From NCBI GenBank assembly GCA_020002185.1, contig CM034539.1, forward strand, positions 32,935,918 through 32,999,917: a stretch of 64,000 bases of DNA, in the 5' to 3' direction. The notes below the pieces were generated by a model. It had not been told where the DNA came from. It searched no databases and saw nothing but the letters and a program-made list of their open reading frames with translations. This DNA is from Paraescarpia echinospica. Taxonomy: Eukaryota > Annelida > Polychaeta > Sabellida > Siboglinidae. The first letter of the stretch is position 1. Every line of letters starts with the position of its first letter. Positions 1 through 24,000 of the stretch are shown here, piece by piece. Position numbers and translations under genes: made by a program.

Positions 1-2780
1 AACTCTCACACATACTCTAACCCGCAATACAACACACATCTAACCCACCCTCTAACCCACAATCTAAATCACATCTAACCCACAATCTAAACCACGCTCT
101 AACATACACTCTAACCACACTCTAACCCATACTCTAACCCATACCCCAACCCACACTCCAACACACACTCTAACCCAAACTCTAACCCATATTCTAACCC
201 GCAATCCAACACACATCTAACCAACACCCTAAACCTCAATCTAACCCACACTTTAACACACATCTAACTCACACTCTAACACACATCTAACTCACATTCT
301 AACACCCAATTTAACACACACTCTAAACCACACTCTAAACCACACTCTAACCCACACTCTAACCCACACTCTAACACACACTTTAACACACACTCTAACC
401 CACACTCTAACACACATCTAAATCACACTCTAACACACAATTTAACACACACTCTAAACCACACTCTAACCCACACTCTAACCCATACTCTAACACACAT
501 TCTAACCCACACTCTAACACACAATCTAACACACACTCTAACACACACTCTAACCCACACTCTAACACACACTCTAACACACACTCTAACCCACAATCTA
601 ACACACACTCTAACCCACACTCTAACACACACTATAACCCACAATCCAACACACACTCTAACACACACTATAACCCACACTCTAACCCGCACTCTAACAC
701 ACGCTCTAACCCACTCTCTCCAACCTGCACTCTAAGCCACACTCTTACCGACACTTTTACACACACTCTAACACACACTCTAACACACACTTTAACACAC
801 ACTCTAATCCACACTCTTTAACATACGCACTTTAACACACACTGTAACCCACTCTCTAACACACACTCTATCACACACTCTAACACACACACTCTAACCC
901 ACACTCTAACACACACTCTAACCTACACTCTAGCCCAAAATGTAAGACACAATTTAACACACTCTAACTCACAACCTAAACCTCACTTTAACTCATAATC
1001 TAACCCACACTCTAATACACTCTCTAACCCACACTTTAACTCACATTCTAACCTTTACTCTAACACACACTCCAAAATTCACTCTAACACTAACACGCAC
1101 TCTAACACAAATCTAACCCACACTCTAATACACTCTCTAACACGCTCTCTATCAAACTCTCTAACACACACTCTAACCCACAATCTAACCCAAAGTCTAA
1201 CACACACTCTAACACACACTGACACAGACTCAAACAGACACTCTAACACACACTCTATCCCACACTCTAACTCACAATCTAACCCACTCTCTAACACACA
1301 CTCTAACCCACACTATATTATACACTCTCTAAATCACACATTCTAACACACACTCTAACACACACTCTACCCCACACTCTAACACTCACTCTAACACACA
1401 CTCTAATCCACACTCTAACCCAAAGTGCAACACACACTCTAACACACAGGCTAACACATTCTAAACCACACTCTAACTCATAATCTAACCCACACTCTAA
1501 TACACTCTCTAACGCACACTCTGACACACACGCTATGACACACACTCTAACCCACACTCTAACCCACACTCTAACGCACACTCTAAAACACACTCTAACC
1601 CACATTCCAGCACACACTCTAACAAACACTCTAACCCACACTCTAACACACACTCTAACACACACTCTAACACACACTCTAACACCCACCCTAACCCACA
1701 CTATAACAAACTCTAACACACACTCTAACCCACTCTCTAACCCACACTCTAACACACACTCTAACACACACTATAACCCACAATCCAACGCACGCTCTAA
1801 CACCCACTATAACCCACACTCTAACCCGCACTCTAACACACACTCTAACAAACTCTCTAACACACACTCTAACCCACAATCTAACCCAAAGTCTAACACA
1901 GACTCTAACACACACTGACACAGACTCTAACAGACAGTCTAACACACACTCTATCCCACACTCTAACTCACAATCTATCCCACTCTCTAACACACACTCT
2001 AACCCACACTATATTATACACTCTCTAAATCACACATTCTAACACACACTCTAACACCCGCTCTAACACACACTCTAAACACATTCTACCCCACACTCTA
2101 ACACTCACTCTAACACACACTCTAATCCACACTCTAACCCAAGGTGTAACACACACTCTAACACACACGCAAACACATATTCTATGACACACTCTAACTC
2201 ACATTCTAAACCACACTCTAACTCATAATCTAACCCACACTCTAATACACTCTCTAACGCACACTCTGACACACACGCTATGACACACACTCTAACCCAC
2301 ACTCTAACCTACACTCTAACACACACTCTAACACACACTCTAACTCACACTCTAACACACACCCTAACCCACACTATAACAAACTCTAACACACACTCTA
2401 ACCCACCCTCTAACACATACCCTAACCCACACTCTAAAACACACTCTAACACACACTCTAGCACACTCTCTAACACACATTCTAACCCACATTCTAACAC
2501 ACACTCTAAGACATACTCTAACACACACTCTAACACACACTCTAACCCACAATCTAACCCACACTGTAACATACAATCTAACACACTAAACCACACTCCA
2601 ACACACACTCTACTACACACTCTAACACATACTCTAACACACACTCCAAGATACTTTATCACACACTCCAACATACACTTCACCCTACATGCCAGTATTC
2701 ATTCCCATCAACAATCACCCTACCATACAACGTACAATCACAAATACATACGCTACAATACTCACTTCAACTAATATCCT
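1..2780. repeat. 12-bp satellite array, C-rich strand forward
   Basis: A long tandem array with a 12-base unit close to CTAACCCACACT or CTAACACACACT, continuing off the left edge. Many units contain CTAACC, a permutation of the animal telomere complement CCCTAA, beside a CACACT half. Because 12 is a multiple of three the array stays open in several frames (Thr-His-Thr-Leu repeats), but these are not genes. From about 2600 the units decay into a CACTCCAA-type degenerate repeat. The array size, variant units and edge decay are directly visible. Any telomeric origin is inference. Confidence 0.9.
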
Positions 2781-2950
2781 AATCTAAACTCCAACATATT
2801 TTCCAACCTATACTCTTGTTACACTCCAATTTAAAACCCAACATATACTACAATGTTCACTCTAATACTCGTTCCAACCCACACTCCAATTTACACACAA
2901 CCTACACGCCAAATTACTCTCCAATGTACGCTCATTCCAAACTACACTCC
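2781..2950. repeat. degenerate edge of the 12-bp satellite
   Basis: Spaced ACTCCAA/ACTCTAA motifs continue with heavy mutation up to the LINE insertion. The same kind of sequence resumes at 5030-5130 after the LINE, so both stretches are one decayed array split by the insertion. Confidence 0.6.
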
Positions 2951-3057
2951 AAATTAAGTGCATAGTCGATAAATTTGTACCCTTCAAAAAACACGGAAAA
3001 CGGTCCAAAAAGAAACACTTATCGAAAGAAGCCATTAGAAAAATTAAGTATAAACAA

Positions 3058-3786
3058 ATGATGTGGAAGTCATATAGATGTACTGGAAATGATGAAGACT
3101 ACAACAGTTATAAAGAAGCACTTAACCAAGCTACAGCTGAAATTAGAAATTCAAAGAGAAGCTATGAACAACAATTAGCTAGTAATATAAAACATGACAG
3201 CAAGAGTTTTTATGCGTATGTCCGAAGCAAACAGAAAGTTCGAGATAAGGTCGGTCCTCTAGAAGATAGTGCTGGAAATATAATATCAGAGGGATTCTTA
3301 ATGGCAGAAGACCTGAATGAGTACTTTAGTTCAGTGTTTACCAGGGAAGATATTAGTTCACTGCCAGTACCAGAGGCTAAGTTCAAGGGGGCAGATTCAG
3401 ACTATTTAGGACAATTAATTGTAACCCCGGAAATGGTAGCTAAGAAAATAAGGGCTATGAAGGATAATAAATCACCTGGAGTGGATGGTATTCCACCCAA
3501 ACTACTATTGGAAATTGTAGAACAAATTAGCATACCGCTTGCAACAGTTTTCAACTTATCATTAGAAGAGGGAGTGGTTCCTTTAGAATGGAAAGAAGCA
3601 AACATTATACCGTTATTCAAAAAAGGTTCGAGAAACAAGTCAGAGAACTATAGACCAGTGAGTTTAACATCAGTGATTTGTAAATTATTAGAAAGACTAA
3701 TTATAGATCACATGGTGGATTTTCTTGTTAAACACAACTTGATTAACCCATCTCAACATGGTTTTTTAAAGCGAGGTCATGCTTAA
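3058..3786 (+). pseudogene. CR1-like LINE RT, N-terminal part
   Basis: 242 codons covering the pre-RT region and fingers of a CR1-like reverse transcriptase. SPGVDG and YRPVSLTS motifs are visible. The frame breaks at the T/A run near 3770. The second copy at 54.5 kb keeps the frame through this point, so a one-base loss here explains the break. Part of the LINE at 2951-5027. Confidence 0.85.
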
Positions 3787-3791
3787 CAAAT

Positions 3792-4406
3792 ATGTTATGT
3801 TTTTTGGAAGACATCACTAAGTGGGTAGATGAGGGATCACCAGTAGATATCGTCTACTTAGATTTTCAAAAAGCTTTCGACAAAGTACCACATCAAAGAT
3901 TACTGCTTAAACTAAAGGCCAATGGCATAGGAAATGGCATCATAAACTGGATAGAACAATGGCTGATTGACAGAAGACAACGTGTAGTAGTTGATGGGGA
4001 GGCTTCAAACTGGAAATCGGTATTGAGTGGGGTACCACAGGGATCAGTATTAGGTCCTATATTATTCTTAATATATATCAACGATTTGGATGATGAAATA
4101 ACAAGCAAGGTGTTGAAATTTGCAGATGATACAAAAGTATTTAGAAGGATTAAAAGTGATGGAGATAGACAGCATTTACAAGATGATCTTGACAGGTTGA
4201 TCAAATGGTCTGAAAAGTGGCAAATGCTGTTCAATTTTGGAAAATGTAAATGCCTCCACACAGGACATGGGAACGAAGAGGTAGAATATACAATGGGGGG
4301 TACTGTACTAAGTACTACTGTAAAAGAAAAGGACTTAGGGTTAACCATTAGTGCTGATATGAAGGTTTCAGAGCAGTGCGGAATTGCAGCTTCAAAGGGA
4401 AATTAA
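3792..4406 (+). pseudogene. CR1-like LINE RT, catalytic part
   Basis: 204 codons with DFQKAFDK (motif A region), GVPQGSVLGP (motif B) and FADDTK (motif C with the catalytic Asp pair). It ends at an in-frame TAA where the sister copy has CAA. Coding similarity continues to about 4826 in the same and shifted frames. Confidence 0.85.
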
Positions 4407-5999
4407 ATCCTTGGATTAATTAGGCGAAACATAACGTATAAGGAAAAAGAGCTAATAATACCGCTGTACAAAACAATAGTTAGGCCTCATTTAGAGTATT
4501 GTATTCAAGCGTGGAGGCCATATCGCAGGAAGGACATAGATATGCTAGAAAGAGTGCAGAGGAGAGCAACTAAAATGATACCAAAACTGAGGGATCTTAG
4601 TTACGAAATACGCCTAAACAAATGCGGTTTAACAACACTAGAGACCAGGAGATTGAGAGGAGATCAGATAGAAGTGTTTAAAATATTGAAGGGTTATGAA
4701 AATATTGATAGAAATATTTTTTTCTCAGTTAAGAAAGATAGAAGGACTAGAGGACATGAACTTACATTGGCAAAGGAGCAGAGTAGATTGGATATAAGAA
4801 AGTTTTATTTTCACAAAGGACTGTAAATGAATGGAATAGATTACCTGCTGATTGTGTGGGTGCTAGTAGCGTGAATATGTTTAAAAATAAAATCGACACA
4901 TACCTCAGACGGGCGGGATACACATAGATAAAAGGGTCGGACTCTCGATAAACCAAAGGGCTTCCTTGTCCACCTGCCACCTAGAGTTAATTCTCTGGGT
5001 GGCAATCTTGTTCAATCTTGTTAAACGTACAATCCAACCTGCACGTCAACTTACACTCTACCATACAAGCCAGTCTTAAATCAAAAATTCACTCCAACTA
5101 ATACCACATCTTGCACTCCAATATACATGTTGACGTGATGTATCTATCATTGACGAGTGATTATATTTAATGAATAAATGAGATGACTTACCTCCAAAAA
5201 ACACGCAGCAAAATAACACTAAATGTGAGGTTTTCGTCGGCATGACTTACAGCTTTGTTTTATAGCTTTAATTACAAATCCGCTATAGCAATTCAATTAG
5301 GATTTACAATAAACACTAAATCAAGTTAGGCGAATCCACATGCGACAGGAAGAAGTCACAACATTTCATCGATTCCGTTTCGAAAATCTCACGGGATGCT
5401 TGCGTCACTCGTGAAAACCGGTGAAGTGGTATTGTAACAGATGACGTCATGGTATCGCAAAATTGAAAAGAAAAACCGGGAAAACGTACAGTTCGCAAGA
5501 TATCGTCTTTACACGGTATCGCATTCTCAACATTGTGTAGCGCGAGACAAGCGCTCTTAAATTTATAGGATCTCCGATGATACTGAGTTCCAGAGATATG
5601 CTTAACCTGACTTGAAAAGTCGGATGTCAGCAGGACCTACAAATCTGAAAATGTGATTTTCCCACATATGTGTTAATATAAAACGTAAACACCCTTGCAT
5701 TGACAGCGAGGGAACTGCGAATGTTTACATTTACTTTAACCAAAATGATGTTGGTTCTTCGGGTCAGGACTTTGAGAGGTGCTAGCCTGACAGGTCAATG
5801 GCCTTGGGCTACTTAGTATTGATCGATCAGTCATCCACAGTTGGAGCCTTACTTAATAAGCTGTAACATATGCGTAAGTAAACCCAAGTCATGGAATTTG
5901 TATTCTTATTTAGCTTTGTGAACCTGCCACAGCCGTCAGCTTTAAACTCCTGACTCACAGCAGCTTTTCCATTGAGCTAACCAGGAAACAAAATACATA

Positions 6000-6026
6000 C
6001 ATACATACATTATAATTTATATAAGT

Positions 6027-6059
<33 letters not shown>

Positions 6060-6119
6060 TAATGTTCCAATTTATCTTCTATACATGCATTTTGTTATAT
6101 ATATATATATATGTATATA

Positions 6120-6150
<31 letters not shown>
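6000..6150. repeat. (TACA)n and (TA)n microsatellite
   Basis: Short ACAT repeats followed by interrupted (TA)n tracts. Confidence 0.85.
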
Positions 6151-6152
<2 letters not shown>

Positions 6153-6397
6153 CGACCGGTAACAATGCAATTAAAATTTCAATGAACGGTGTTGCACGTC
6201 ACGCCTGTTAACTTTGATTCCGCAGATAAAAACAGTATAGTAACATCTCACATTGAATCAGCATTAGCATAAGTGCTTACAGATTATCACAGGCCGTGTT
6301 GAGTACCGGTGATTGTATTTGAATAGACAGTTCGTCACGCCTTTTCTGGCGTGTTCAAGCGACACCACGCAAGCAATACTTTGAGCCGGAGCTGTTT

Positions 6398-6430
6398 GCT
6401 CGTGGTAATGTGGATTGCCAAGCGGATCTG
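6398..6430 (+). promoter_or_regulatory. conserved upstream block, receptor gene 1
   Basis: A 33-bp stretch ending in TTGCCAAGCGGATCTG, 133 bp before the start codon at 6563. It matches the equivalent stretch upstream of the paralogue (20765-20797) at about 30 of 33 positions while flanking sequence is much less similar. A shared promoter, enhancer or 5' UTR element is the likely reading. Confidence 0.45.
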
Positions 6431-6562
6431 CACTAGGCCTACGATTGTTTCTCGGCGTCATATGTGTGGATTGTTACTGACCGAACTATCCGATAGCGCC
6501 CACGCGTGCGTTCGCATTCGTAAATCGAAGAAGGGAATTCCTCGTGTCTTTATCGTCTGACC

Positions 6563-18221
<11,659 letters not shown>

Positions 18222-18479
18222 CCGTGGATAAAATTAGGGATGGTATAAAGAGTTCACAAAATCAAAAAGAGTGGACACGTAGGCGTTTCGTGTTGGTTGT
18301 TATTTCAACAATAACAACCTACTAGCACCAGTACGTGGCGGGGGATTTAAGAGTTTGAGCGAACCAAAATGGCTTCCAAGATGACAGGCAATGGCCGCCA
18401 GATTCAACTGGTGTGACATATTTGACAAGACATCACCCACCATGCTGCTCGATTCAGATATCCACAACAGTATCATTGT

Positions 18480-18800
18480 TGTGGTGCGCACTAGCGCAGC
18501 GGTAAGAGATCCGGACTGAGAGAACGCGGGTTCGATTCCTGTGCGGCGGTGTCGAACCTTGGGCAAGTTCGTTTACTCTACATTGCTTCACTCAGCTGTA
18601 TGAACGAGTACCTGGCTATAGATAGTGGTGGATATTTGTATACGAATATTCTTCGCGCATTAATTGCAGCGTGGCTGAATGCTTCCCAGAGAAGTCGAGA
18701 TGGTGTTCGATTGAACAGGTCTGCCAGGGAGTAAAGAGTAAAGTGCTTTGAGCAGTCCTGAGCACTGGATACTGCGCTATATAAGAATTTACCTTCACCT
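18480..18800 (+). mobile_element. tRNA-derived SINE, copy 2
   Basis: A-box TAGCGCAGCGG (18492-18502) and B-box GGTTCGATTCC (18529-18539) are near-consensus RNA polymerase III promoter boxes. Body and GCGCTATATAAG tail match copy 1 at 9343. Ends near TTACCTTCACC. Confidence 0.85.
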
Positions 18801-19546
18801 TTTTTGGGTTACCATTCTCTAGGTGGCGCCACTGTGTCGGTTTAATTTCCCAACGATACGTGGTGACGGCCAAACTATCGCCTATACAAAAGGTAAGACA
18901 TGTTTGAGGGAATTTGCGAACACATGCGATCACCCCTCTAAGGCAGCGTGAAAACACGTATTTTTCTATAATCGTTAGCATGTTGTTCGGCAGCAACGTG
19001 CCAAAAGAATGAATTTGGCTGTTTATGTGTATCAAAAAGTCGGTTCGGCAGTTATGTTAATCTTCTCATAGATGCAACTCGATGCAAACTAATCTGAACA
19101 TTTTCCGTGAAGCAGGTCTTTTAACACTGCTTTTAGTACTTTGTTTGGAACATATCGCATCGACGATCTACGATGCATTATCGTCGACCAAGAAGTTGCC
19201 AAACAGATTGTTGCAAACGACTAGTTCAAGAAACTGTCGCGTTTAATAATTTGGGATGTTAAATTAAGCCTCTACCAGGTAATTTGAACATCTTGGATAT
19301 GAAAAATGAAAGTTTCTGATTTGAAAACGAACTATCCTGAAGAATGTTCAGTAATAATAAAAATAAAGTTTGTAATGTTATTTACAACGTATATGCGATG
19401 TACATAATGATTGACAAGTTGTAACGCTCTACTCATTTCACCTCGAAACAGTTCAATAATTGCCCAGGATATTACCAGCAGTAACAAGCTTTCTTGTCTT
19501 AATTCTTTATTGAATTATTCGTTGATACCAACAATAATTGGTGACG

Positions 19547-19680
19547 CACACACATGCATACACACGCACGCACGCAAACACACACACACACACAATCACA
19601 CATTCATAATGCATACACACACGCACACACACGCACACACGCACACACGCACACACGCACACACGCACACACACACGTCC
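19547..19680. repeat. (CA/CG)n microsatellite
   Basis: CACACGCA-type alternating purine-pyrimidine repeat. Confidence 0.9.
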
Positions 19681-20764
19681 GTACGCGCGCACCGATGGCT
19701 ATTCCTGGCGGATAGTATGCAAGCTAACACGAAATAATCGTGGGAAATGATTAACCTTAGCATTTTTGTAGAATACCTCCATTTCGTAGGTTTTACCGCG
19801 AATATTAATTAACTAACACTTTAAAAGATCGTTATTTAAATCTGATCTTCTCGACCACATTTAGACGAATTTGCAAAACGATTTCTCACACATTTACGGA
19901 CGCTGAATATAAAATGTGTACGTATCGGTGACATCGGCAATTTGAAAGACAAGAGATGTTGCGTAAACATCTTGCTAATAATGATCTGGAAATTATGTTT
20001 ATAACAAATACTACTAGAACTTATATATCGTCTTAAACTGATGCAGTAATCAATGACATCGTTAGTCTGAAATTATTGGCACAACCCTTAATCATAACAC
20101 CCCGTATTGATTGTCTACGTATTTGTTGGGTGAAACTGGTACACGGTCGTTTACTTGAAAGACAATCCTCTCCTGAAGTTTTCTTAGCTTACAAAATCTG
20201 ACCTCATTGGTTCAGTAAACACAAAAAATGCCTTATGCTATTCGCCTTTGTTTACTCATCTCTGTCTGATCAACGATTTTCACATGCTACTGGAATATCA
20301 CTATAACGTAAAGTGGAAGCCTACACTCGTGTCAACATGTAACCTGATCAATAAGTAAATACACTTGTTTTCAAATAGCCGTCTTATCCTTATAGTAGGC
20401 AAGACAGGCGCGCGCAACAATGACATCGTATTGGCGGGTTCATAAATTAGGAAAATTTGGAAAATGTAGACGAATTCCTACTACATAATGTTATTGTAAA
20501 CCTTTCGGACAACTAATAATTCAAACACGAACCTTCCACACTAACCTTTGTGCACAGAACGCCTCCTACCTCATATTTAATATAATACTCACTGGCAAGC
20601 GTCACGCGATCATCTCGCAAATATTGAAACTGTGGTTAAGTCTAAAACATCACACTGTTCCAATAACCTATTGGCTAAGCAATTCCTCTTGTATCGACTA
20701 TACTAACATTGCATTTAGGTAAGAGGTATTCAAGCGAGACCAGTGGTGTGCCTTTATACTCTGC

Positions 20765-20797
20765 GCTCATGGTAACGTGGTTTGCCAAGCGGATCTG
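20765..20797 (+). promoter_or_regulatory. conserved upstream block, receptor gene 2
   Basis: Counterpart of 6398-6430, ending TTGCCAAGCGGATCTG, 142 bp upstream of the start codon at 20939. A shorter TTCAAGCGA match lies about 35 bp further upstream in both genes. Confidence 0.45.
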
Positions 20798-20938
20798 TAG
20801 TTCATTTGTTCTTTTGCGCTATGGGTGGAAAATTGCCAACAGAACGGCGGATTACCGACGGGTTCCACGCGCGTTCCTGGAATCACCATACATTGTTCGA
20901 GTGAAGCCGCTTAACGTTCTTCGTCAAGTCTACCAACC

Positions 20939-21005
20939 ATGTGGAGATTGTGTGCTCAATTTTGTGAGACTATTGCGTTTGGAACTTTGTTTTTTCTAAC
21001 CGGAG
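20939..21005 (+). CDS. receptor gene 2 exon 1 (signal peptide)
   Basis: ATG in CCATGTGG. 22 residues with hydrophobic [12 protein letters not shown], phase 1, donor GTGAGT. Confidence 0.85.
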
Positions 21006-24000
21006 GTGAGTTGTGTCTATTTAGAAATTTGCTTGAATATGCCGCCGTCCCAGTTCCCTTCTCTTTCCCGATCTTGCTACGCGGTCGGACACAAGGGACT
21101 AACCGAATCACCGAATCACCGATAGAATCTGACGTATTGAACAACGTGTCGACCAGTGGGCGTACTGTTACAGTTCCTACACAGTCAGTCCATTTCAACC
21201 GGATATTTGATACAGGTGATACCAAAGTCTTTATTTGCAATATAATTTCTTTTTTTCTAATTTGGATGTCATCTTCAGGCGATTCCGCGCAGGCGAAACA
21301 CGATTCACGAAAAGTGCTTACATAGAACTAATTGAGCTGATGCGCTACGCCCCACGGCAGCTAAAGTGTGGTGTAAAATCTGTCAAAAAGAGCTGTATTT
21401 ACAGTCTTTTCGAAGAATGTCGAATAAACCTTGATTTGAACGTAGACGATTTAAGGAATGAACGTACCGATTAAGCATGCTAGATCAGGGTTTGTGAAGC
21501 CGACAATCGACGTACTTGACTAACGCGCCTATAGTCTTTATTTCCCCTTCCTGATTCCGTTACCTGGCGGATATAGCATACACGAGCCAATCAATGGTAA
21601 ACCTACTGAGTTAACAGCAATCATAACAAACATGCTGGTAGCCGATACACTTGCACGGATATTGCCTACACATAACCCATTTTCTACTCAATTTGTGAAC
21701 AACTTTGTTAATGACGACGTTTGTATGATATCGCTACAAAACATCACAAACGAGGAGAAGGTGTGTAACCCGATGTTTTATCAAGAGTAAAGTAGAGCAT
21801 AAGAGCTATAGAGAAGCAGATATACATATAAAAATATCTAAAGAAAGACGGAGAAAAGAAGACACGGAGTCAAGGAAAATGGAGACAAGGAGAGATGGAA
21901 ACACTGAGACACGAATACATGGAGAAACACAGCCAGAGATACACAGTGACATCGATACATGCACGCATACGGACAGGGACGCGCACTGGTACACGCACAG
22001 ATAAAGCGGTGAGAGGGACATACAGGGATGTCAATGCACCAGATCAATCCGTACAATCGGTGTGGTGACGTACATTGTAATTACAAACAACTACAAATCG
22101 ATTTGAGATGTCTACGATCGACGCCCTTGACGCTGCGGTTAAATAACAGACGTTAAGTAGCTTTGAAATTTCCTAAATCCAAGACAGGGAGGTTATTTCT
22201 TAGTAATCCGGCAGGAATCCGCCAAGTAACTACGTGAAACATTGCCAGTTTATAACCGCAATTCCATGCAGTAACATTTTGATAAACACTATCGGCTGTC
22301 CGTATCTCGGTGATAAGGCGTTTATAGAAAGACTACTGTCTTAGTCTCAACAAGAGGAGTCTCATCAAGTCTATTTAATCCGTTGACTAGTTTAATGATA
22401 ACCAATGCACATTACAAATAAAGTAACATTGGGACGGCGCAACTGATTGTTGTTGTTTTTTATTATTTGTTTGTGTTTTTGCTGTGTCCAAGCTCCCGTG
22501 CAGTGTATTGATATTGTTGTTATGGTCGTCGTCGTTGCCGTTTTTGTTGGTGCTGACGGTGTAGTTGTTGTTTCAGTGGTGTTGTTGTTGACGAGCTCCC
22601 GTACAGTGTGTTGTTGTTGCAGAGCTCCAGTACAGTGTGTTGTTGTTGCAGAGCTCCCGTACAGTGTGTTGTAGTTGCAGAGCTCCCGTACAGTGTGTTG
22701 TTGTTGCAGAGCTCCCGTACAGTGTGTTGTTGTTGCAGAGCTCCCGTACATTGTGTTGTTGTTGCAGAGCTCCCGTACAGTGTGTTGTTGTTGTTGCAGA
22801 GCTCCGGTACAGTGTGTTGTTGTTGTTGCAGAGCTCCAGTAAAGTGTGTTGTTGTTGCAGAGCTCCCGTACAGTGTGTTGTAGTTGCAGAGCTCCCGTAC
22901 AGTGTGTTGTTGTTGCAGAGCTCCCGTACAGCGTGTTGTTGTTGCAGAGCTCCCGTACAGTGTGTTGTTGTTGCAGAGCTCCCGTACATTGTGTTGTTGT
23001 TGCCGAGCTCCCGTACAGTGTGTTGTTGTTGCCGAGCTCCCGTACAGTGTGTTGTTGTTGCCGAGCTCCCGTACAGTGTGTTGTTTTTGCAGCCTCCTCG
23101 GCAGGCGTGTCTCACCACAAGAAGATACTCGATACGATTCTTGGTGGAAACTTCACCCCTATCATGCGTCCAGTAGTGGACGACAAACAGACGACTAAGG
23201 TGTCCATCAAGTTGACACTATACCAGATACGAGAATTTGTGAGTATGTTCTCAAATATCTCAATAACAGTGACGACAGTTTGGGTTTTATAATGACTTTA
23301 CAATGATTCAGTTAAGAAAGTTCAATACTGCATGTGTTGTTCACAAAGGCCTAAAATGTCGAGCGTTTGTTTGGTTCCCTAAAATGCATACTTTTGTCCT
23401 ATACCCTTCGTTTTGTTGGGTGGTCTGTCTTTCCCCACCTTCTCCTAGTTAATTAATTTGATTGATAATTTTGTTTACCTGAGAGATGTATACAGTATGA
23501 TTTTCTAGAAGATCCTCATATGTCCTGAAAACTAACGCTTGAAATATGAGTGGACTCGTTGTTGTCCGAAATTGATGTACAATCTAACAAAAGAACTTAC
23601 ATGATATTAACTTTACTTTCCATACAAGATGTATTATTTTACTTTTACTTTTGTTCGTTTCTTGCCACATTCGATTGGGATGGGATCAAATGGGTGTATC
23701 GAATCACTTAGACTATGCCCTGTGTCAGCCACTGAAGCACTGTCATCAGCATCGATGTTTGAATATTTCGGTACGCTCGCGTGTTCAATATATTTCAGCA
23801 ACTGTGTAAAGTTTATGCCAAAATAGTATATAAGCATGTACAGTAACACCTAGTAAAAGCGGACACCTCCGGGATTGTATATTTTCCGTCATGGGCAGGT
23901 ACAACGAAGAGTGTGTGTGATAATAGGTATAATTGATTCCTATTTTCCTCAGACAGTAACGTATTGGAACTCAACGCTAGACACAATATCCAGCTTTACA

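Larger units (their letters stand above)
2951..5027 (+). mobile_element. CR1-like LINE, 5'-truncated, copy 1
   Basis: Non-LTR retrotransposon covering the region before reverse transcriptase, the RT and the C-terminal tail. RT landmarks are visible: NKSPGVDG, DFQKAFDKVPH, GVPQGSVLGP and the catalytic FADDTK. The C-terminal LEYCIQAWRPY and ERVQRRATKM motifs are typical of CR1/L2-type LINEs. The 3' end carries short tandem copies of AATCTTGTT, as CR1 elements do instead of a poly(A) tail. It is dead: a one-base frameshift near 3770 separates two RT parts, there is an in-frame TAA at about 4404, and another frameshift near 4826. The endonuclease part is missing. It sits inside the decayed satellite. 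It is very similar to the copy at 54511-55795. Confidence 0.92.
5028..6560. other. intergenic and upstream region of receptor gene 1
   Basis: No gene recognised. 5030-5130 is the decayed satellite. 6000-6150 contains TACA and TA microsatellites. The last 200 bases before the receptor start codon hold the conserved block annotated separately. Confidence 0.6.
18222..20764. other. region between the two receptor genes
   Basis: Contains the gene 1 3' UTR, a SINE at 18480-18800, a (CA)n tract at 19547-19680 and AT-rich DNA. No further gene recognised. A candidate AATAAA lies near 19360. Confidence 0.6.
21006..23092 (+). other. receptor gene 2 intron 1
   Basis: 2.1-kb intron. 21795-22025 is degenerate GAGACA-type purine-rich repeat. 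The last 517 bases are the 29-bp minisatellite. Nothing else recognised. Confidence 0.75.

Noticed and set aside
18300..18420. Third copy of the AAGATGGCCGCC short repeat
   Set aside because: Only short matches (CCAAGATGA, ATGGCCGCC) without the rest of the element.
22573..23292. Long Cys/Val/Leu frames on both strands
   Set aside because: The 29-bp minisatellite lacks stops in all forward frames. The true coding part begins at 23093 in the receptor frame.
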